Shown: positions 32,152 through 44,047 of the stretch, in pieces
Layout of the letters: each line of letters starts with the position of its first letter
How positions within the stretch are numbered: the stretch's first letter is position 1
From: Nocardiopsis ganjiahuensis DSM 45031
Lineage (GTDB): Bacteria > Actinomycetota > Actinomycetes > Streptosporangiales > Streptosporangiaceae
Assembly: GCF_000341085.1 (NCBI RefSeq)
Contig: NZ_ANBA01000024.1
Coordinates: forward strand, 1-50,417
Length of the DNA: 50,417 bases
Reading direction: 5' to 3'
Notes under the pieces: model-generated
The model's database searches: none
What the model was told of the DNA's origin: nothing
The model's input: the letters and a program-made list of their open reading frames with translations, nothing else
Program-made: the position numbers and the translations under genes

Positions 32152-33414
32152 ATGGACATCAGAGCCGACATCCTCCACACCTTCGACTGGTCCCGGACCT
32201 TCCACGCCTACGGTCCCGGGACCGACGCCCCCGAGAACCTCGCCGGGCTGCGGTCCGAGGACGCGGACGAGCGGGTATCGGCACTGGGGTACCTGTACAG
32301 CGCGATCCTGCACCAGGGAACGGTCTACCCGGCCACACCGCCGGTCGTGCTGTACGCGGCCGCGCTGCTGTCCGGACCCGAGGCCGACCGCCCGGTCCGC
32401 GGCCTGTTCGGCGAGGCCACGGGGTCCGCCTCCGTTCCGCTGGGCCGACACCTGCTCCACTTCCTGGCCGCCGTGGCCCGGGCGGTCGCCGAGTCCACCG
32501 GGAACGCCACGACCGCCGAACTGGACGCCCTGGCCGATCCGGGAGACAGGAAGGACGAGATCGACGCGCTCCTGGACCGGATCGCCGACGGCGGCGAGGA
32601 CGTCGACGAGGAGGTCTGGGAGGACCCGCTCCTGGACACTCTCTGCAACGCGGTCCTGCGCGACCTGCGCCGGGCCGCGCCCGCGCTGCTCGATGCGGTC
32701 CGGCCGCTGCTCACCCACCGGGACAGCGGGGTGCGCCGACAGGCCGTGACCACCGCCGGTGCGCTGAGCCGCCTGGGCGGGGGCCTGGCCCTGGACCTGT
32801 CGGGCGCCGCCGACTGCGCCGAGAACCGCGACGAGGGCGCGGCGATCGTGCTCGCCCTCGTGGAGAGCGGCGGTGACACCACCGAGTTCCTCACCCACGC
32901 GGACCCGGCCATCCGTGCCTGCGCCGCGCTCTCACCCGCCCTGGCCGGCGACCCGGCCGCGACCGCCGAGCTCCGCACGGCCCTCACCCACCCGGCCACC
33001 GCCGACTCCTGGTTCGACGACCGCCCCGGCTACTTCGACGGACACGTCCGGTTCGCGCTGGTCAGCGCACTGGTGGAACGCTCCGGCCCCGGGGACGCGG
33101 CCGACCTGCTCCCGGTCTTCCAGGCCCTGGCCGCGGTGTCCTCGGCGTTCACCGCGGAGCGGGACCTGGAGGGTCTGCTCCGCCTGGCCCTGGGCCTGAC
33201 GGCGGTGGACGCCGCGGCCCCGCTGGAGCGCCCCACCCCGCTCCAGAGCGCCTACCTGAGGGTGCTGGCCGGGAGCGACGGTCTCTGGGACGCGGAGGTC
33301 GCCAACTTCACCGTTCTGCTCAAGCGGCTCGGCCTGCCCCAGGACCGCGGAGGACTCCGGCTGCCGGCCGGGCACGCGCCGAACCGGCCCCTGGGCCGAC
33401 ACCGGGATCGATAG
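32152..33414 (+). CDS. HEAT-like helical-repeat protein, unknown
   Basis: A 420-residue product from ATG 32152; a longer in-frame form from 31624 translates the antisense of the neighbouring gene and is not credible. The protein is rich in Ala/Leu helices with HEAT-type units, e.g. LLDAVRPLLTHRDSGVRRQA, then THADPAIRACAALSPAL and PATAELRTALTHPATADSWF. The N-terminal region (LHTFDWSRTFHAYGPGTDAP) and internal LGYLYSAILHQGTVYPATPP match a family of actinobacterial HEAT-repeat proteins seen in many genomes. There is no signal or membrane segment. Such proteins usually serve as scaffolds; the partner is unknown. It is 67 bases from the sensor kinase gene. Confidence 0.8.
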   Translation: MDIRADILHTFDWSRTFHAYGPGTDAPENLAGLRSEDADERVSALGYLYSAILHQGTVYPATPPVVLYAAALLSGPEADRPVRGLFGEATGSASVPLGRHLLHFLAAVARAVAESTGNATTAELDALADPGDRKDEIDALLDRIADGGEDVDEEVWEDPLLDTLCNAVLRDLRRAAPALLDAVRPLLTHRDSGVRRQAVTTAGALSRLGGGLALDLSGAADCAENRDEGAAIVLALVESGGDTTEFLTHADPAIRACAALSPALAGDPAATAELRTALTHPATADSWFDDRPGYFDGHVRFALVSALVERSGPGDAADLLPVFQALAAVSSAFTAERDLEGLLRLALGLTAVDAAAPLERPTPLQSAYLRVLAGSDGLWDAEVANFTVLLKRLGLPQDRGGLRLPAGHAPNRPLGRHRDR

Positions 33415-33481
33415 CATCGAAGTCGCAGGAACCGCACACGCGACCGCGCTGGAGCGACCCCCGACCGAGGGCGGTGACGCC

Positions 33482-34703
33482 GTGACGACGAGGCAGACGC
33501 CTCCCCGTGGACGACAGACCGGGTCATGGCTGCGGTCCGGGCTCCACCTGCTGGTCATCGCGTTCCTGACCCTTCTCGGCGCGGGCGCGCTGACCGGCCG
33601 GCAACTGGTGCTCTTCCTGGTCCTGGCGGCGGCGGCCGGGGCAGCGGCCCTGGTCAGGCGGCGGTATCCGTACGCCCTGCTGTTCGTGGCCTGGGCCTCG
33701 ACGGCGTTGGCCACCCAGCTCCTGCTGATCCCCGCGCTGTTCGTGCTGGGGGTCCGGGGCCGGGGCCGCCGGGGGATCGCGGCCCTGGCCGGCACCCTTG
33801 TGCTGGTGGCGGCGGTGGCGCCGAGGGGGGGAGCGGCTGGTCTCCGTCGACGGTGTCGACCTCGAGGCCTGGTCGTCCCTCGGCAGCTGGGTGCTGAGCA
33901 CCGTCGTGGTCGTGGTCGTGCCCTACCTGGTCGGCAGGGGAGTGGCCGCGCGGCGAGAGCTCGTGGAGAGCTACCGGCTCCGCGCCGAACACGCCGAGTC
34001 CGAACGCTCGGCGAGGGCCGCGGAGGCCGTGCTGCTCGAACGCGCCCGGATCGCGCGGGAGGCCCACGACGTCCTCGGCCACAAGCTGTCGCTCCTGGCC
34101 ATGCAGGCCGGCGGGCTCGGACTCAACGCGGACGCGGGCGCCCGGGTGGTCGGGGAACGGGCGGAGCTGATCCAGCGCAGCGCCCGGGGCGCGCTCGACG
34201 ACCTCCGCGCGATCATCAGCGCCGTCGAGGCCCCGGACCGCGAAGGCGGCGAAGAGATCGGCCGTTCCCTCGTACCGCAGGACCTGACCGGGTTGCGCCG
34301 GCTGGTGGACGAGAGCGTGCTCAGTGGCGCGACCGTCACACTGGTCACCGCCCAGCTGCGGTGCCCGGAACGGCTGGCCGAGGACGTCTCCCGCGCCGCC
34401 TACCGGGTGGTTCAGGAAGGCCTGAGCAACGCGCACCGCCACGAACCCGGCGCACCGGTGGTCGTCTCGCTCCGGGGAGGTCCCGGCGCGGGTCTCGTGG
34501 TCGAGGTGCGCAACACCGTGACCGGGGCCGAGACGAACGGGGCGCGTGGCCGGCACGGCGGAAGAGGGATCCCCGGGCTGCGGGAACGCGCGCGCGTCGT
34601 GGGAGGGGAACTCACCGTGGACGAGACCGACTCCGTGTTCATCGTGCGGGCACGGCTTCCGTGGCCGCAGGACCGGGACGGGGAGGGGGTGGCGCGGCCG
34701 TGA
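33482..34703 (+). pseudogene. Two-component sensor histidine kinase, one-base frameshift in a G7 run
   Basis: The first part, from GTG 33482, encodes about four membrane helices (LHLLVIAFLTLLGAGAL; VLFLVLAAAAGAAAL; LLFVAWASTALATQLLLI; ALAGTLVLVAAVAPRG). At 33825-33831 there is a run of seven G. Reading six G instead joins this frame to the second one, which continues ERLVSVDGVDLEAW, a further membrane helix (LSTVVVVVVPYLVG) and a kinase core. The H-box is IAREAHDVLGHKLSLLAMQA, with the phospho-His codon at 34065-34067, and the ATPase domain contains VVQEGLSNAHRHEPG (N-box) and GGRGIPGLRERA (G-box). It is a NarL-type (HisKA_3) kinase. It ends in a GTGA overlap with its response regulator gene. 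The break may be a sequencing error, a mutation or slippage. Confidence 0.88.
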
Positions 34704-35383
34704 TCCGAGTGCTCGTCGTCGACGACGATCCGCTGGTCCGGGAGGGGTTGGGGTTCATCCTCGCCACCGCCGACGACATCGAGGTGGTCGGTCAGGCCGC
34801 CGACGGGGCCGAGGGGGTCGAGCGGGCCAGGAGCCTCACCCCGGACGTGGTGCTCATGGACCTGCGCATGCCCGGCACGGACGGCCGGGAGGCGACCGCA
34901 GAGCTGATGAGCCTGCCCCACCCGCCGAAGGTCCTGGCGCTCACCACGTTCGACACGGACGCCCACGTCATCTCCGTGCTCGACGCCGGAGCCAGCGGCT
35001 ACCTGCTCAAGGAGACCCCGCCCCCGGAGATCATCGACGCGGTGCGCGACACGGCCGGGGGCGGCACGGTCCTGTCCGCACGCCATGCGCGGGTCCTGCT
35101 GGACAAGTACTCCGAGAACGGGGTCAACGCGCGTCGCAACAGGGCCGGAGCCGCCCTGGACCGGCTCACCGGGCGCGAACGCGAGGTGGTCCGCTGCGTC
35201 GCCGAAGGCCTGACCAACGCCGAGGCCGCCGAACGCCTCCACTGCTCGCCCGGGACCGTCAAGGCGCACCTGGCGAGCATCTTCACCCGGCTGGGCATCG
35301 ACAACCGCGTACGGCTGGCGATCCTCGGCCACGACGCCGGGATCCTCGACGGCCCGGACGGGGAGCCGGGGCCGGCCGAGTAG
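34700..35383 (+). CDS. NarL/LuxR-type response regulator
   Basis: A 227-residue product from GTG 34700, overlapping the kinase stop. The receiver has the acidic pocket DDD at 8-10, the phospho-acceptor Asp54 in LMDLRMPG, and the conserved Lys in GYLLKETPP. A LuxR-type HTH follows at about 155-215 (LTGREREVVRCVAEGLTNAE, CSPGTVKAHLASIFTRLG). It would bind DNA after phosphorylation by the kinase encoded upstream. The adjacent ABC exporter genes are the obvious targets, as in many antibiotic- or envelope-responsive systems (inference). Confidence 0.95.
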   Translation: MIRVLVVDDDPLVREGLGFILATADDIEVVGQAADGAEGVERARSLTPDVVLMDLRMPGTDGREATAELMSLPHPPKVLALTTFDTDAHVISVLDAGASGYLLKETPPPEIIDAVRDTAGGGTVLSARHARVLLDKYSENGVNARRNRAGAALDRLTGREREVVRCVAEGLTNAEAAERLHCSPGTVKAHLASIFTRLGIDNRVRLAILGHDAGILDGPDGEPGPAE

Positions 35384-35512
35384 TCAGTCAGTAGCCCGAT
35401 CGGCCCGCCGGGTCCTGGCCGTGTGGGCGATGCGGCCGCCCCCTCGGCGGTGCGAGCGTGGAGGCGGACAGGAACACCTGTTCCACGGTGTCTCCTCACC
35501 CGAAGGGCGGCC

Positions 35513-36397
35513 ATGAGAGAACTCTGCACCGTTGACGGCGTCAGCCACTCGTACGGGCCCCGGACCGCGCTGGAGAACGTCTCGTTCTCCCTTCGCCCCG
35601 GAACGGTCGTCGGACTGGTCGGGGCCAACGGCAGCGGCAAGTCCACGCTGCTACGGATCCTCGCCGGGGTCCAGCGGCCGGACTCCGGGCGGGTCGTGCA
35701 GTTCGGCAGGGACATCTCCACCGCCGAGTCCGCGGGCGGTGGTGTCGGCGCGGCGACCGACGGCATGGCCCTGTGGCCCGCGTGGAGCGTACGGCGCAAC
35801 CTCGGGTACGTCGCCCGGCTCGCCGGCGTTCCGCTGGACGACGTCGCCGCGGTGACGGAGGCGGTCGGCATCGTGGCCGAGGCGCGGACCCGGCTCCGGC
35901 GCCTCTCCCTGGGGAACCGTCAGCGGGTGGCGCTCGCGGTCGCGATCCTCGTCGGCACCGGGTTCGTCCTCCTCGACGAACCGATGAACGGACTCGACCC
36001 GGACGCCCGCCAACGGGTCCGCGCGCTGGTCACCCGGCTGTCCGGCCAGGGGCGGACCGTGCTGCTGTCGAGCCACGACCTCAACGACGTGGAGTCCCTG
36101 TGCGGCGAGCTGCTGGTGCTCGACCAGGGGCGTCTCGTGTTCGGCGGCCCGACCGGCGAGTTCGCCGGCACCGGCCGGATGGCCGTTCTGCGGACGGAAC
36201 CCGGCGACACGGAGCGGGCGAGGGTGCTGCTCACCGGTGCCGGGGTGCGCTGCCGGCGGGACAGCACCGGGGCCCCGGTCGTGTTCGGCCGCGACGCCGC
36301 GGCGGCCACCCGCCTCCTCGGCGAGGCGGGGATCGGCGTCCTCGCTTCCGAAGAACGCCACGCGACCCTCGAGGAGAGCTTCCATGACCGGTACTGA
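35513..36397 (+). CDS. ABC transporter ATPase (drug/lipid exporter type)
   Basis: A 294-residue product from ATG 35513. Walker A GANGSGKST is at 37-45, and the signature is LSLGNRQRVALA (a degenerate LSGGQ common in two-component exporters). Walker B is FVLLDEPMNGLDP, followed by the H-loop LLSSHDLNDVE. The C-terminal 80 residues (MAVLRTEPGDTERARVLLTG) are the accessory domain of this family. It overlaps the permease gene by 14 bases. Together they form an efflux pump behind a kinase-regulator pair, so a role in self-protection or envelope stress is likely but unproven. Confidence 0.94.
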   Translation: MRELCTVDGVSHSYGPRTALENVSFSLRPGTVVGLVGANGSGKSTLLRILAGVQRPDSGRVVQFGRDISTAESAGGGVGAATDGMALWPAWSVRRNLGYVARLAGVPLDDVAAVTEAVGIVAEARTRLRRLSLGNRQRVALAVAILVGTGFVLLDEPMNGLDPDARQRVRALVTRLSGQGRTVLLSSHDLNDVESLCGELLVLDQGRLVFGGPTGEFAGTGRMAVLRTEPGDTERARVLLTGAGVRCRRDSTGAPVVFGRDAAAATRLLGEAGIGVLASEERHATLEESFHDRY

Positions 36398-37235
36398 GGC
36401 CCCGCGCACCGACTCCCCGGGCACGGTCTTCCCGAACCGCGCCTCCAACACCTCCGGCATCGTTCGGGCCGAACTCCTCCGGTGGCTCCGGGATCCGGTT
36501 GTCCTCTGCACGATCGCGGCACTGGCCGTCGCCTCCGGAGCGCTGACCTACCTGGCCGTGAACGTCGCCACGGGCGGTGCGCCGTCCGGAGACGGCGCGG
36601 TGCGGCTCCAGACCGACACCGTGCTCGACGCGGCCGCCACCGACGAACAGCTCGCGTCGATGTCACGCAGCGGCCTGACCATGCTGGTCCCCGTCGCCGC
36701 GGCGATCCTCGGCGCGTACACCGCCGGCACCGAGACGGCCTCGGGCGCGCTCCTGAACCTCGCGGTCGCCGCCCGTCGGCTGCGGTTCCTCTTCGTGGTG
36801 CGCGCTGTGGTCCTGCTCGTGCTCCTCGGGGCGGCCGGTGCCGTGACCGGGGCCGCCACCCTCGCCGCGTCCGGCGCGGGGATCGCCCGGACCCCCGAAC
36901 TCGGGCACCTGTCCGCCTGGCACGGCGCCGGAACGGTCCTCGCCGGGGCGAGCGCGCAGGCGGTCCTGGTCGGGCTCATCGCGTTCGGGCTCGCCGCGCT
37001 GACCCGCCGGTGGGTGGTGGTCGTCATCTCCGCGACCGTCTACCTGGTCGCCCTCGAACCCGTCCTCGGCGGACTCGTCGGTGAGGCGTACGCGTGGTTG
37101 CCGCGGGCGGCGACATCGGCGTTGTCGGCACCCGGACCCGACCCGGCGCACGTCGTCCCGACCGTCCTGTGCGCCCTGGCCCTCGTGGCCGCGGCGGTGG
37201 CGAGCCTGCGCCGGGACCGGGCGACCCGAGGCTGA
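36384..37235 (+). CDS. ABC exporter membrane subunit
   Basis: A 283-residue product from ATG 36384, within the end of the ATPase gene. Six hydrophobic segments are visible (VVLCTIAALAVASGALTYLA; SGLTMLVPVAAAILGAYTAG; FLFVVRAVVLLVLLGAAGAV; AVLVGLIAFGLAALT; WVVVVISATVYLVALEPVLG; VVPTVLCALALVAAAVASL). ETASGALLNLAVAARRLRFL is the cytoplasmic loop typical of ABC-2 permeases (GT..LxxPVxRxxLLxxR). It pairs with the preceding ATPase. The substrate is unknown. Confidence 0.9.
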   Translation: MTGTEAPRTDSPGTVFPNRASNTSGIVRAELLRWLRDPVVLCTIAALAVASGALTYLAVNVATGGAPSGDGAVRLQTDTVLDAAATDEQLASMSRSGLTMLVPVAAAILGAYTAGTETASGALLNLAVAARRLRFLFVVRAVVLLVLLGAAGAVTGAATLAASGAGIARTPELGHLSAWHGAGTVLAGASAQAVLVGLIAFGLAALTRRWVVVVISATVYLVALEPVLGGLVGEAYAWLPRAATSALSAPGPDPAHVVPTVLCALALVAAAVASLRRDRATRG

Positions 37236-37267
37236 GGGAGGGGGTGGGGAGTACGGCGGGGAGCGGA

Positions 37268-37293
37268 CCCGTCTCCGACCGACCGGAGACGGG
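37268..37293 (+). terminator. Hairpin terminator after the ABC exporter operon
   Basis: A perfect 10-bp stem, CCCGTCTCCG (37268-37277) and CGGAGACGGG (37284-37293), with a 6-base loop, 33 bases after the permease stop. No T tract. Confidence 0.75.
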
Positions 37294-37402
37294 CCCGCTG
37301 GTTCGGGAGTTGGGTTTCGTCCGGATATGCCCTGGATTCGAGTGACCACCTGTGGCCACGACCTCGTCGAATCACCACCACCGGGGTGCGTGCCGTGATG
37401 GG

Positions 37403-37837
37403 ATGTCGCCCATGACCACGACCACGACCAGTACCCCCACCCGGCCCAGCGCCGCGGCGGAGCTCATCGCGGACTTCGTCTCCACCGGCGGCCGCCTGAC
37501 CGACCGGGCCGACCTGGCCCGGTTCATGCGGGAGCACCGCCTCGTCACCGAGGGCGCCATCCCCATCACCCTCGCCGACCTCGACGAGGCCATCACCCTG
37601 CGGGACGGGATCCGCTCCCTGCTCGACCGTGAGTCCGCCCCCGACCCGGAGGCCCTCGGCCGGGCGCAGAAGGTCCTGGACGGACTACGGGTCACCGTCC
37701 GGCTGGAGCCCGCCGAACAGGCCGAGTCCCCCCTGACCCCCGCCGTCGTCGACGAGGTCCGCCGAGGCCTGGCCCGTATCGCCGGGGCCTGGGCAGCCGT
37801 CCTCGCCACGGGGGAGTGGCGCCGTCTGCGCCTGTGA
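37403..37837 (+). CDS. ABATE-domain protein without CGNR zinc finger
   Basis: A 144-residue product from ATG 37403; an alternative ATG at 37412 lies nine bases on. After a Thr-rich start, AAELIADFVSTGGRLTDRAD, the ITLADLDEAITLRDGIRSLL segment and the VRLEPAEQAESPLTPAVVDE region match the ABATE domain found at the N-terminus of CGNR-type regulators (putative stress-induced transcription factors). The usual C-terminal CGNR zinc finger is missing: the protein ends AAVLATGEWRRLRL, where the finger would begin (family: WxRLKxCxxxxCxxxFYD). So it is either a truncated gene or a single-domain variant. It is convergent with the glycosyltransferase gene. Confidence 0.72.
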   Translation: MSPMTTTTTSTPTRPSAAAELIADFVSTGGRLTDRADLARFMREHRLVTEGAIPITLADLDEAITLRDGIRSLLDRESAPDPEALGRAQKVLDGLRVTVRLEPAEQAESPLTPAVVDEVRRGLARIAGAWAAVLATGEWRRLRL

Positions 37838-37873
37838 GCGGAGCCTTCACCCCGTTGCCGTCCCGGTCGGCGC

Positions 37874-39070
37874 TCACCCGAACAGCGCGGCCAGCGGACC
37901 CCTCTTCGGCCGGGCGGTTCGGCGCAGCTCCAGGAAGTCCTCCCACTGCGCGATGACGTCCTCCAGCCGGTAGGCGGAGGCCGAGGCCAGGGCGGCCTCG
38001 CCCATGCGGTGGCGTTCCTCTCGGTTCGCCACCAGGCGCGACAGCGCGGCGCCCAGGGCCTCGGTGTCCTGCGGCGGGACGAGCAGGCCGTTGCGCCCGT
38101 CGTCGATGATCTCCCTGGGCCCGTGCGGGCAGTCGAAGCTGACCACCGGTACACCCACGGAGAAGGCCTCGATGATGGTCATCCCGAAGCCCTCCACCCG
38201 GGAGCTCACCGCCAGCAGCGAGGCCTTGGCCAGCTCGCCCAGCATGTCGGTGGTGCGGCCCATCAGGCTCACGTTGTCACCCAGGCCCAGCCGCTCCACG
38301 GTCTCGCGGAGCTCCTCGTCCCGGTCGCCCCCGCCGTGGATGTGCAGCCGCCACTGCGGATGGTCCCGCACCACGTGGGAGAAGGCCTCCACGAGCAGCG
38401 GGTACTGCTTGACCGGGGAGAACCGCCCGGCCGCCGCGATCACCGGCTGGTCCAGGCTGGACCGGGGCGGATCACCCGGTTCCAGGGCGTTGGGCAGCGC
38501 GGTCAGCCAGCCCTCCGGGGCATCGAGGAGCTCCTGGTAGGCGGCCCGGTCGGTTTCGGTGAGCACGCTCAGCCCGCCCAGCTTCGGATAGGCGCGGGCG
38601 ATCGCCTTGCGCACCGCCGGTTTGTGCTCCTCCAGGTTGAGGTGCTCCTGGCCGATGGTCAGGACGCGGGGCGGCGCCCACGCGGCGAGGAGCAGGTTGA
38701 TGCCGGGCCGGGTCCCGATCACCACGTCCGCGTTGGTGCTGCGCAGGTACCGGCGCAGCCCGGTGACGGCCTCCGGGGTGAAGTTCTTGTTCCGCTGCCG
38801 CTCCGCCTTGGGCACGATCGCCTCGGCCCTCCGGTGCCAGCGCTCCAGAGTCCGCTTCCCCGGCCGCGTGGCCGGGGCGTCGTCGGTCTCGTCGCTCAAA
38901 GGCACTAACCGGACCCCCTCGGCGGGCTTGAAGAAGGGGGTTCTGCGTTTGCGGACCAGACTCACGATCTCGACCTCGTGGCGGTCCGACAGGCCTCTGG
39001 CCAGGTTGTGCACGGTACGAACCGTGCCGCCCATGGCGTAGCCGTTGGCGATGACAAAAGCGATCCGCAC
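37874..39070 (-). CDS. GT4-family glycosyltransferase
   Basis: A 398-residue product from the GTG at 39070 (GGGG upstream); the in-frame extension to 39187 has no protein character. A two-domain GT-B enzyme: the N-terminal Rossmann part starts RIAFVIANGYAMGGTVRTVH (glycine loop GGTVR) and the C-terminal half has AAGRFSPVKQYPLLVEAF (donor loop), NVSLMGRTTDMLGELAKASL and EGFGMTIIEAFSVGVPVVSF (the Ex7E motif that binds the sugar nucleotide). It has no membrane helix. Similar enzymes make wall teichoic acids, glycolipids or exopolysaccharides; YLRSTNADVVIGTRPGINLL resembles the poly(glycosyl polyolphosphate) group. Acceptor and donor cannot be read. No partner genes are nearby. Confidence 0.9.
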   Translation of the reverse strand: MRIAFVIANGYAMGGTVRTVHNLARGLSDRHEVEIVSLVRKRRTPFFKPAEGVRLVPLSDETDDAPATRPGKRTLERWHRRAEAIVPKAERQRNKNFTPEAVTGLRRYLRSTNADVVIGTRPGINLLLAAWAPPRVLTIGQEHLNLEEHKPAVRKAIARAYPKLGGLSVLTETDRAAYQELLDAPEGWLTALPNALEPGDPPRSSLDQPVIAAAGRFSPVKQYPLLVEAFSHVVRDHPQWRLHIHGGGDRDEELRETVERLGLGDNVSLMGRTTDMLGELAKASLLAVSSRVEGFGMTIIEAFSVGVPVVSFDCPHGPREIIDDGRNGLLVPPQDTEALGAALSRLVANREERHRMGEAALASASAYRLEDVIAQWEDFLELRRTARPKRGPLAALFG

Positions 39071-39312
39071 AGGTTGCCCCAGACCCTGCCACGCGCGGTC
39101 GGGGAGGGTGTTTGTCCCAGGCCCCGGGGGACGAAAGGCGCAGCCGGGGCCGGAGAGCGTGTACCCCCGTAACACGCGCTCCGGCAACCCCGGCTCGTTT
39201 CCCCCGGTCCGCGAGCCATCACCCGTAACGTACCCATAACGACCTAAAGACGAGTTAATGTCGAACGGTTTGCCAGTTCAGGCCGATTTCCGGGGGAGCC
39301 GCGGCGGGGTGC

Positions 39313-40152
39313 TCAGCCGTCGTCGCGGCGGCGGAGGTAGCGCTCGAACTCCTGGGCGATGGCGTCGCCGGTGGCCTCGGGCAGCTCCACCGTGTCCTTG
39401 GCCTCCTCCAGGCCGCGCACGTAGGCCGCTATGTCCTCGTCCTCGGCGGTGAGGTCGTTGACGCCGGCCTCCCAGGACACGGAGTCCTCGGGCAGGTCGC
39501 CCAGGGGGACCTCGGTCTCCAGGAAGTCCTGGACCCAGCTCAGCAGGGCCAGGGTCGCCTTCGGGCACGGCGGCTGGGCCACGTAGTGCGGGATGGCCGC
39601 CCACAGCGACACCGTCTCCATGCCCACCGAGCTGAACATCTCGTGCACGACCCCGACGATGCCGGTCGGCCCCGAGTACGTGGCCGCCTCCAGCCCGTAC
39701 CGGGTGCCCAGCTCCAGCGGCGAGGACATCCCCGTCACCGGGATCGGGCGGGTGTGCGGAGCGTCGGCCAGCAGTGAGCCCAGGATCACCACGCGCCGGA
39801 CCCCCAGCTCACGGGCGATCGCGAGCAGGTCGGCGGTGTAGGAGCGCCAGCGCATGTTCGGCTCGGGTCCGGTCACCAGGACGACGTCGCGGCGAGAGCC
39901 CGGGGGCCGCACCACCCGCACACGGGTGGTGGGCCACTCCATCTCGGTCAGCCGGCCCTCGACCACGGTCATCCGCGGCCGGGTCACCTGGAAGTCGTAG
40001 TAGTCGTCCGGTGCCAGGGCGCACAGCTCGGTGGCGCCCCACTTCTCGGACAGGTGTTCCACGGCGAGGCTCGCTGCCTCGCCGGCGTCGTTCCATCCTT
40101 CGAACGCCGCCACCATGACAGGCTCGACGAGCTCGCGGTCGAGCTGGATCAT
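39313..40152 (-). CDS. PAC2-family protein (proteasome assembly chaperone-like)
   Basis: A 279-residue product. The PAC2 signature is visible: MVAAFEGWNDAGEAASLAVE, YDFQVTRPRM, the LVTGPEPNMRWRSYTADLLA segment, GVRRVVILGSLLADAPHTRP and YSGPTGIVGVVHE. The C-terminal third is acidic and helical (EEAKDTVELPEATGDAIAQE). Actinobacterial PAC2 proteins are widespread and commonly encoded near mshC and metH; a proteasome-related role is suspected but not established. It is divergent from metH, with 324 bases between. Confidence 0.92.
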   Translation of the reverse strand: MIQLDRELVEPVMVAAFEGWNDAGEAASLAVEHLSEKWGATELCALAPDDYYDFQVTRPRMTVVEGRLTEMEWPTTRVRVVRPPGSRRDVVLVTGPEPNMRWRSYTADLLAIARELGVRRVVILGSLLADAPHTRPIPVTGMSSPLELGTRYGLEAATYSGPTGIVGVVHEMFSSVGMETVSLWAAIPHYVAQPPCPKATLALLSWVQDFLETEVPLGDLPEDSVSWEAGVNDLTAEDEDIAAYVRGLEEAKDTVELPEATGDAIAQEFERYLRRRDDG

Positions 40153-40476
40153 GGGCGGCCCCTTCCTGGACGTGGACGCACACCACCCTATGGGGTGCCG
40201 ACCTGACCGGGAAACTGTTAAGCGGAGTCCGTCTCATGAAGCTACCCACGTAACTTTGGGACACCGGTCTCACGTGGCGAAACAGCCGATGAGGTAGCCT
40301 CGCGACCAGCGACTGACAGGGTGCGTCCACCGAACGCGCCCTGGGACACCGCTGTCCCCGGACGCCCGACCCCGCTCCGCGCCGTGGGTCGACCCAGCGG
40401 CACACCTCTTCCGTGCCACTTGTCACCGGAAACCACGCTGGGCCGCCGCGGTGCCCCGAGACTAGAGTTGCTGAAC
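40153..40476. other. Divergent spacer between PAC2 and metH genes
   Basis: No gene was found. A search by eye for a cobalamin riboswitch (B12 box and conserved core) or a SAM riboswitch before metH did not find one. The stretch 40200-40300 is less GC-rich than its surroundings and probably holds the two promoters, but no convincing -35/-10 pair could be chosen. Confidence 0.4.
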
Positions 40477-43950
<3,474 letters not shown>

Positions 43951-43967
43951 CCTGCTGGACCAGGGAG

Positions 43968-43996
43968 GCCCCGCCGGTGTTCCACGCCGGCGGGGC
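43968..43996 (+). terminator. Hairpin terminator after metH
   Basis: A perfect 10-bp stem, GCCCCGCCGG (43968-43977) and CCGGCGGGGC (43987-43996), with a 9-base loop, 17 bases after the metH stop. No T tract, so read-through to the HAD gene is possible. Confidence 0.75.
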
Positions 43997-44047
43997 TCCG
44001 CCCTGTCAGGGGTCAGCCACCACCCGGCCACCACGCCACGAGTCGAG

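Noticed and set aside
40153..40476. Possible cobalamin or SAM riboswitch before metH.
   Set aside because: Expected biologically, but neither the B12 box nor a SAM-type core could be recognised.
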